DNA of 64,000 nucleotides from Peptoniphilus obesi ph1. Lineage in GTDB: Bacteria > Bacillota > Clostridia > Tissierellales > Peptoniphilaceae. Shown here one piece after another: positions 56,232-64,000 of the stretch. The DNA is taken from contig NZ_HE978581.1 in NCBI RefSeq assembly GCF_000311865.1, positions 218,549-282,548 of the forward strand. Direction: 5' to 3'. The notes beneath the pieces are model-generated. The model did no database searches. It was not told where the DNA came from and saw nothing but the letters and a program-made list of their open reading frames with translations. Within the stretch, counting starts at the first letter, position 1, and each line of letters begins with the position of its first letter. The translations under genes were made by a program, and so were the position numbers.

Positions 56232-57062
56232 TTACTCCTTCACAGACCCAACGGTCATTCCTTTTATTAAATAGTTTTGAGCAAATATAACAAATATAAT
56301 TACAGGCAGTATGGAAAATATTCCACCAGCAGCTATATTTGCCCATTGAGTTAACTCCTGCTCACTATTCATTGTAGAAAGTAAAATAGGGATAGTAAAA
56401 TCTCTTGGTGATATTAAAAATATTGATCCAAATAAATATTCATTCCAAGAGGTCATAAATGAAAGTATACTTGCACTTGCAATACCTGGTAACATCATAG
56501 GAAGAATAATTAATCTAAATACTTGCCACTCACTTGCTCCATCAATCTTTGCACTTTCCTCTAATGACTTTGAAACATTTCCAAAAAAACTGATCATATG
56601 CCAAACTACAAAAGGAAGATTCAATAAAACATGAGATAATAAAATCGGCATTTTAGTAGACATTAATCCAATCCTATTAAAAATTATATATAAGGGTAGA
56701 GCTATAGTAATTGGTGGTAATATTCTAACAAGAAGCGTCCAAAATACCATGAATTTCCTAGGTCCAAATTTAAATCTTAAATTTGACAATACGTAAGAAA
56801 ATGTTAATCCTATGAACATGCAAATAATAAGAGAAACAATAGTTATAAATAAACTATTAAAAGCAGCTCCCTTAAAACTCTCACTTTTAAAAATATTAAT
56901 GAAATTTTCTAGGGAAAAAGATTTAGGTAATAGACTAGCTCCACTAACAAGTTCTTTTTTATTCCTTATTGATAAAGAAAACATCCAATAAATTGGAAAA
57001 ATTGTCCATATAAAAAGAATAATACCAATAAGAAACTTCCCAATTTTTTTAATACATTTCAT
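56232..57062 (-). CDS. ABC importer permease (UgpE/MalG type)
   Basis: It has the six-helix CUT1 fold with an EAA loop (EESAKIDGASEWQVFRLIILP). The MalG-type N-terminal helix and the WNEYLFGSIFL segment are typical. It is the first gene of the operon, with a GGAGTAAGAT site before the ATG. The gene order here (permease, binding protein, permease, ATPase, GDPD) is unusual in having the binding protein between the permeases. Confidence 0.9.
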   Translation of the reverse strand: MKCIKKIGKFLIGIILFIWTIFPIYWMFSLSIRNKKELVSGASLLPKSFSLENFINIFKSESFKGAAFNSLFITIVSLIICMFIGLTFSYVLSNLRFKFGPRKFMVFWTLLVRILPPITIALPLYIIFNRIGLMSTKMPILLSHVLLNLPFVVWHMISFFGNVSKSLEESAKIDGASEWQVFRLIILPMMLPGIASASILSFMTSWNEYLFGSIFLISPRDFTIPILLSTMNSEQELTQWANIAAGGIFSILPVIIFVIFAQNYLIKGMTVGSVKE

Positions 57063-57264
57063 ATCTTACTCCTATAACTTTCATAATGAATCTCTTTAAT
57101 AATAGCAATTATTGATATTATAAGAATAAAAATAATGTAAATATATTATTAATTAATAATTTTTATTATAAAATGAAATTTATTTATAAGCTTTTTTGAT
57201 TAACTATTAATATATCATTTAAAGCTTAACTTTTTTGGTATAAATATATTAAGGTGGTGTTTTT
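57063..57264. other. Divergent intergenic region between the importer operon and the DUF1847 gene
   Basis: These 202 bases are very AT-rich. On the minus strand a TATAAT (around 57,117) and an AATAAT-N4-ATTATT inverted repeat (around 57,100-57,115) may be the importer promoter and operator. On the plus strand a TATAAA (57,240) is a possible -10 for the DUF1847 gene. No cre site was recognised. Confidence 0.35.
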
Positions 57265-57897
57265 ATGGATGCAAAATGTTCAATTTGTGGAGTTCACGCA
57301 TGTGAAAAAGGCTTGGATGATAACTTTCCTGCTTTTTGTCCAATGTATGATGAAGAATTATATAAAAAAGCTATAGAAATTGTTACATCGGATAAATATG
57401 AAAAGTTTTATAAAACAAGCACCAAAATAGAAAAAGATGGCTATGCTGTTTGGCCTAGAGTTAAAGAGACAATGGTACTTATTGATAGAATGAAATTTAA
57501 AAAAGTTGGTCTTGCCTTCTGTGGTGGATTTATAAAAGAAGCAAGAATTCTATCACAAATATTTAAAGATAATAACATAGAATTGGTTTCTGCCATGTGC
57601 AAAACTGGTGGAATTGATAAGACTAGGGTTGGGATAGAGGAAGAAAATAAATGTTCACCAAATGAATATGAACCAATGTGCAACCCGGTTGCTCAAGCTA
57701 TGGTACTTAATAAGGCAAAGACAGACTTCAATATTGTCATGGGTCTATGTGTAGGACATGATTCATTGTTTTACAAACATTCTGATGCTCTTTGTACAAC
57801 TCTTGCTGTAAAAGATAGGGTTACAGGCCATAATCCTTGCGTAGCTCTTTATTGCTATGATGGATATTTCCAAGGAAGATTAGATCTAGATAAGTAA
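57265..57897 (+). CDS. DUF1847 cysteine-rich protein
   Basis: I recognise the DUF1847 family but no function is established. The protein begins CSICGVHACEKG and has further conserved cysteines (AFCPMYD, AFCGGF, AMCKTGG, GLCVGHD, NPCVALYCYDGY), which suggest a metal cluster or redox centre. No membrane segment is seen. It stands alone between a divergent ABC operon and a terminator; AAGGTGGTG precedes the ATG. In anaerobes such proteins occur beside redox genes, but no partner is visible here. Confidence 0.85.
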   Translation: MDAKCSICGVHACEKGLDDNFPAFCPMYDEELYKKAIEIVTSDKYEKFYKTSTKIEKDGYAVWPRVKETMVLIDRMKFKKVGLAFCGGFIKEARILSQIFKDNNIELVSAMCKTGGIDKTRVGIEEENKCSPNEYEPMCNPVAQAMVLNKAKTDFNIVMGLCVGHDSLFYKHSDALCTTLAVKDRVTGHNPCVALYCYDGYFQGRLDLDK

Positions 57898-57915
57898 ATT
57901 TAATTTAGAAAATGA

Positions 57916-58025
57916 ATTTAGATTTAAAAACTTATTTAGATTTAAAAAACATATTTAGATTTAAAAAACATATTTAGATTTAAAAAACATATTTAGATTT
58001 AAAAAACATATTTAGATTTAAAAAG
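57916..58025. repeat. Tandem repeat of a 19-bp unit, about 5.8 copies
   Basis: The unit ATTTAGATTTAAAAAACAT occurs at 57934, 57953, 57972 and 57991 as identical copies, with a diverged 18-bp first copy at 57916 and a truncated last copy at 58010. It lies just after the DUF1847 stop and before a terminator. The near-identity of the copies suggests recent expansion and length polymorphism. Confidence 0.95.
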
Positions 58026-58059
58026 AAAAAATCACTCTAAATTCTAGAGTGATTTTTTC
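58026..58059. terminator. Bidirectional terminator
   Basis: A 13-bp stem (58026-58038 with 58045-58057), 6-nt loop and T/A runs on both sides. It ends both the DUF1847 and gatB transcripts. Confidence 0.9.
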
Positions 58060-58065
58060 TTTATC

Positions 58066-59487
58066 TTATTTACTTATTTTTTCTCTTATTAATTTATTTA
58101 CAATTTGAGGATTTGCCTTTCCTCTTGATGCTTTCATAACTTGTCCTACCAAGAATCCAAGAGCTCTATCTTTACCAGCCTTGTAATCTTCTATTGATTG
58201 TTGGTTATTTGAAAGAACTTCATCTACAATTCCTTCTATTTCTGAGCTATCTTGAATTTGAGCAAGTCCCTTTTCTTCAATAATTTCATCTGGTTTTTTG
58301 CCAGTTTCAAACATTTCTCTTAAAACTTTTTTACCAGCATTATTATTTATTTTTTCAGATTTTACTGCTTTTAGTAATTCTATAAAGTCTTCTGAAGTGA
58401 AGTTTAGTTCAAATTTTTCAACATCATCAACTCTTCTTAAAACTTCTGTCATTACCCAATTAGAAAGCATATTATAATCATCAAATTTTTCAGCAGTTTC
58501 TTCAAAGAAGTTTGATAAGTCTTTACTTGAAACTAAAACTTCTGCATCATATTTTGGTATGCCGTAGCTTTCTATGAATCTAGAAATCTTTTCTTCTGGA
58601 AGTTCCGGCATATTTTTTCTGATTTCTTCAATTCTTTCATCATCTAAAAGAACTGGAGCAAGGTCTCCTTCAGGTGCAAACCTATAATCTGCAACAGTGT
58701 ATTTTACCCTCATTAAAACAGTTTCATTTTTAACATCATCCCAACGTCTTGTTGTTTTGATTTCTTCAGTTCCTGTTTCTAATAGTTTTATATGTCTTTC
58801 TACTTCAAAGTCTATTGCTTTTTCCACTCCCCTAAAAGAGTTTAGGTTTTTAACTTCAGTTACTGCAGTTTTTTTGCCAGTTTCTTCATCTACAACATTG
58901 ACATTGACATCACATCTTAGTGATCCTTCTTCCATCTTGCAGTCTGAGATATCTAGGAAGGTTAAAGTACTTTTTAATTTTTCTAGGAATAATCTAGCTT
59001 CTTTTCCTGAATTCATATCAGGTTTTGTAACTATCTCAATCAAAGGAACTCCACATCTGTTGTAGTCCATTAGTGTTTCATTTTTGTCAGTATGAAGTGA
59101 TTTTGCAGTATCTTCTTCCATTTGAATTTGGAAAATTCCTACTTTTTTCTTGCCTTCATCGCCTTCAACTTCTATATAGCCTTCCTTGCAAATTGGCATA
59201 TCATCTTGAGTTATTTGATATCCCTTAGTTAAGTCTGGATAAAAATAATTTTTCCTATCAAATTTTGATCTTTTTTTAATATCACAATTTAAAGCAAGTC
59301 CCGCCATTATTGTATAATTTACAATATTTTCATTTAATACTGGTAGTCCACCTGGAAGTGCTAAACATACAGGACAAACTCTTGTATTTGGTTCTCCGCC
59401 AAATTCATTTTTACAAGAACAAAAAGCCTTTGTCTCAGTAGAAAGTTCCACATGAATTTCTAAACCAACTATTGTTTTATATGCCAT
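58066..59487 (-). CDS. gatB: Asp/Glu-tRNA(Asn/Gln) amidotransferase subunit B
   Basis: GatB binds the misacylated tRNA and, with GatA and GatC, makes Gln-tRNA or Asn-tRNA. The N-terminal GLEIHVELSTETKAFCSC and VCPVCLALPGGLPVLN, the kinase-like core, and the C-terminal tail domain (VGQVMKASRGKANPQIVNKLI) are present. The start codon overlaps the gatA stop by one base (TAATG). The 473-residue length is normal. Confidence 0.98.
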   Translation of the reverse strand: MAYKTIVGLEIHVELSTETKAFCSCKNEFGGEPNTRVCPVCLALPGGLPVLNENIVNYTIMAGLALNCDIKKRSKFDRKNYFYPDLTKGYQITQDDMPICKEGYIEVEGDEGKKKVGIFQIQMEEDTAKSLHTDKNETLMDYNRCGVPLIEIVTKPDMNSGKEARLFLEKLKSTLTFLDISDCKMEEGSLRCDVNVNVVDEETGKKTAVTEVKNLNSFRGVEKAIDFEVERHIKLLETGTEEIKTTRRWDDVKNETVLMRVKYTVADYRFAPEGDLAPVLLDDERIEEIRKNMPELPEEKISRFIESYGIPKYDAEVLVSSKDLSNFFEETAEKFDDYNMLSNWVMTEVLRRVDDVEKFELNFTSEDFIELLKAVKSEKINNNAGKKVLREMFETGKKPDEIIEEKGLAQIQDSSEIEGIVDEVLSNNQQSIEDYKAGKDRALGFLVGQVMKASRGKANPQIVNKLIREKISK

Positions 59488-60935
59488 TATCTCATGCTCC
59501 TTTCAAATCCAAGTGCTGCTTTTATCATAAGATCATCTTTAAATCTATTTGCAGTTAATTCTATACCAACTGATAAACCATCTTTCTTTGGCATAGGCAC
59601 AGACATTGAAGGAGCGCCTATCATATTTGCTGGTATAGTGAATAAATCTTGTTTATACATTTCTACCGGGCTAACTTCCTTGTCTATTCTAGGTGGAAGA
59701 ATTGGTGATGTTGGACAAAGCATAAGGTCATTTGATTCATAAACTTTATCCATTTGTGTTTTTATCATATTTCTAACTTCTAAAGCCTTGTAATAATAAT
59801 CCTTTGCATATTCTAAAGATAAGATATGCGTACCTATCATTATTCTTCTTTTGACTTCAGTTCCAAATCCTTCTGCTCTTGATTTTTTAAACATCTCTTT
59901 GTAGCTAGAATAATTATCTGTTCTATGTCCATATCTTAATCCGTCAAATCTTGCCATATTTGGAGCAATTTCTCCATTTACTAAAATATTGTAGGTTTGA
60001 ACAACATATTTTAAGGCATCAATCTCTACAACATTTATATTTGCTCCACTTTTTTCAAATATTTCTATTGCTTTTTCATATTCTTCTTTAACTCTTGGAT
60101 CAAGGTCAAGGTCTAGATACATTTTTGGTACTGCAATATTTAAACCATTTAAATAAGATATTGCTTCATCATCATTGTCATAATCTAAATCAAATCTTAA
60201 AGATTTATTTCCAACTGATGTTGCATCTTTTTTACTTCTTCCTTCCATGGCTTTTAAAAGTAGATGGGCATCTGCAACATCTTTTCCAAAAGCACCAACT
60301 TGGTCAAAAGTATTTGCCATACTAGCAACACCAAAACGTGATATACTTCCGTAAGTTGGTTTTATCCCAACAAGTCCGCAAAAACTAGCAGGTTGTCTTA
60401 TTGATCCTCCTGTATCTGTTCCAACAGAAAGAGCACACTCTTCTGCAGCAAGAGATGCAGCTGATCCGCCAGAAGATCCTCCTGGAACTAGGTCTGGATT
60501 TAATGGGTTTTTACTTGGTCCAAAATAAGATGTTTTAGTTGATGCACCCATAGCAAACTCATCCATATTAACTTTTCCTAAAATTACTCCACAATTTTTT
60601 CTAATCTTCTTTTCAACTGTTGATTCATAGTGTGGAATAAAATCTTCTAACATTTTAGAAGCGCAAGTCATCCTCATATCTTTTACAGCTATGTTATCCT
60701 TAATAGATATTGGAACTCCACTTAGTATTCCCATTTCTTCTCTATCTTGGTAGTGTTTGTCAACTTTTTTTGCTGCATTTAATGCTTTTTCTTCAGAAAA
60801 TGTTATATAAGTATTGTATTTATTGTTGTGGTCTTTTATTTTTTCTATATAAGACTTGGTTACTTCTTCAACTGTAAAGTCTCTATTTTCGTAACCTGAA
60901 ATTAGTTCTCTAGCTTTTAATTTTGTTAAATCCAA
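59487..60935 (-). CDS. gatA: Asp/Glu-tRNA amidotransferase subunit A
   Basis: The amidase subunit produces ammonia from glutamine. The Ser-cisSer-Lys triad is in place: Lys in VPISIKDNIAVK (about residue 77) and the two serines in PGGSSGGSAASL (about 150-161). The TDTGGSIRQPA motif follows. The start is TTG 60935 after AGAGGTGTAGA. It follows gatC and leads gatB. The 482-residue length is normal. Confidence 0.98.
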   Translation of the reverse strand: MDLTKLKARELISGYENRDFTVEEVTKSYIEKIKDHNNKYNTYITFSEEKALNAAKKVDKHYQDREEMGILSGVPISIKDNIAVKDMRMTCASKMLEDFIPHYESTVEKKIRKNCGVILGKVNMDEFAMGASTKTSYFGPSKNPLNPDLVPGGSSGGSAASLAAEECALSVGTDTGGSIRQPASFCGLVGIKPTYGSISRFGVASMANTFDQVGAFGKDVADAHLLLKAMEGRSKKDATSVGNKSLRFDLDYDNDDEAISYLNGLNIAVPKMYLDLDLDPRVKEEYEKAIEIFEKSGANINVVEIDALKYVVQTYNILVNGEIAPNMARFDGLRYGHRTDNYSSYKEMFKKSRAEGFGTEVKRRIMIGTHILSLEYAKDYYYKALEVRNMIKTQMDKVYESNDLMLCPTSPILPPRIDKEVSPVEMYKQDLFTIPANMIGAPSMSVPMPKKDGLSVGIELTANRFKDDLMIKAALGFERSMR

Positions 60936-60945
60936 ATCTACACCT

Positions 60946-61224
60946 CTAATCTACAAATTTTACTATATTGAAGTAGCCATACTTTTCTTCTTTTGCATTT
61001 GATATAGCATCTTCTTGAGATAAACTTTCCTTTACCTCATCTTTTCTTAGATTGTTAACTGTATCATTAACTTGAAAAGTGATTTCTCCATTAGTATCAA
61101 TTTCTTTTATTTCATCAATTAGTTGCATAGTTTCATTAAAATCTTTTTCAAAACCAGCAAGCTCTTCTTCAGAAAAATCTATCATAGCTATATCAGCTAT
61201 ATGTAGAATATTTTTAGCTTCCAT
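60946..61224 (-). CDS. gatC: Asp/Glu-tRNA amidotransferase subunit C
   Basis: GatC stabilises the GatA-GatB complex. The 92-residue protein has the typical start (LHIADIAMIDFSEEELAGFEKDF) and the C-terminal KEEKYGYFNIVKFVD tail. A first ATG at 61236 overlaps the ribosome site; GGAGG followed by ATG 61224 is preferred. Confidence 0.95.
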   Translation of the reverse strand: MEAKNILHIADIAMIDFSEEELAGFEKDFNETMQLIDEIKEIDTNGEITFQVNDTVNNLRKDEVKESLSQEDAISNAKEEKYGYFNIVKFVD

Positions 61225-61238
61225 ACTAACCTCCAATT

Positions 61239-64000
<2,762 letters not shown>

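Noticed and set aside
57916-58025. CRISPR array
   Set aside because: The 19-bp units are directly abutting with no unique spacers, and no cas gene is near.

Overview
The window is AT-rich (roughly 30% G+C judged by eye) and densely packed with Firmicutes-type genes. The gene set points to a strictly anaerobic, non-spore-forming Gram-positive coccus of the Peptoniphilaceae kind (Anaerococcus or a relative). The supporting features are a class III (glycyl-radical) ribonucleotide reductase, an NfnAB-type electron-bifurcating enzyme, a B-type RNase P RNA, HrcA/CIRCE control and GatCAB amidotransferase. The genus is inference. No mobile element, prophage, CRISPR array, tRNA or rRNA operon was found. 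This is mostly conserved core chromosome.

Layout. 1-2,050 holds a partial CNNM-family membrane protein, a DUF4230 protein and an NlpC/P60 wall hydrolase. 2,050-27,900 is almost wholly on the minus strand and reproduces the Bacillus yqe/yqf synteny block. Read in the direction of transcription it runs hrcA-grpE-dnaK, dnaJ, prmA-rsmE-mtaB-hinT, rpsU-yqeY, nfeD-floA-unknown protein, phoH-ybeY-dgkA/PAP2-cdd-era-recO-glyQ-glyS-ccpN-ppsR-dgt-dnaG-rpoD-trmK-nif3, then rnpB. 28,113-31,949 runs on the plus strand (lepB-lepA-hemW, rpsT). holA and comEC follow on the minus strand, divergent from a degenerate AlaX-like gene. 36.7-46.6 kb is more metabolic: thrC-thrB, a fused Nfn enzyme, a DsbA-like protein, a nucleoside-gate membrane protein and nrdD-nrdG. 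46.6-52.1 kb is another conserved minus-strand block (rplU-prp-rpmA, obgE-yhbY-nadD-yqeK-lcp, rsfS-ridA). 52.2-57.1 kb is an ABC importer operon with a glycerophosphodiesterase. 57.2-64.0 kb holds a DUF1847 gene, a 19-bp tandem repeat, and pcrA-ligA-gatC-gatA-gatB.

How the genes work together. Most products serve translation and ribosome or tRNA maturation (GlyRS, GatCAB, MtaB, TrmK, RsmE, PrmA, YbeY, Era, ObgE, RsfS, LepA, S20, S21, L21, L27), DNA replication and uptake (DnaG, HolA, LigA, PcrA, RecO, ComEC), protein folding (HrcA regulon) and nucleotide supply (NrdDG, Cdd, Dgt). Gene junctions are tight, with many 1-14 nt overlaps. Several hairpin terminators lie inside these runs.

The points most worth a second look are: a divergent AlaX/AlaRS-like protein that has lost its zinc ligands (35.4-36.7 kb); a single-base frameshift in rsmE; apparent ATT and ATA start codons; a WalR-type box on the wall hydrolase promoter; NrdR-like boxes on nrdDG; an undecaprenol kinase/PAP2 fusion; a GDPD protein lacking the usual active-site arginine; and sporulation genes missing from positions where relatives carry them. 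I found no clearly new multi-gene system.
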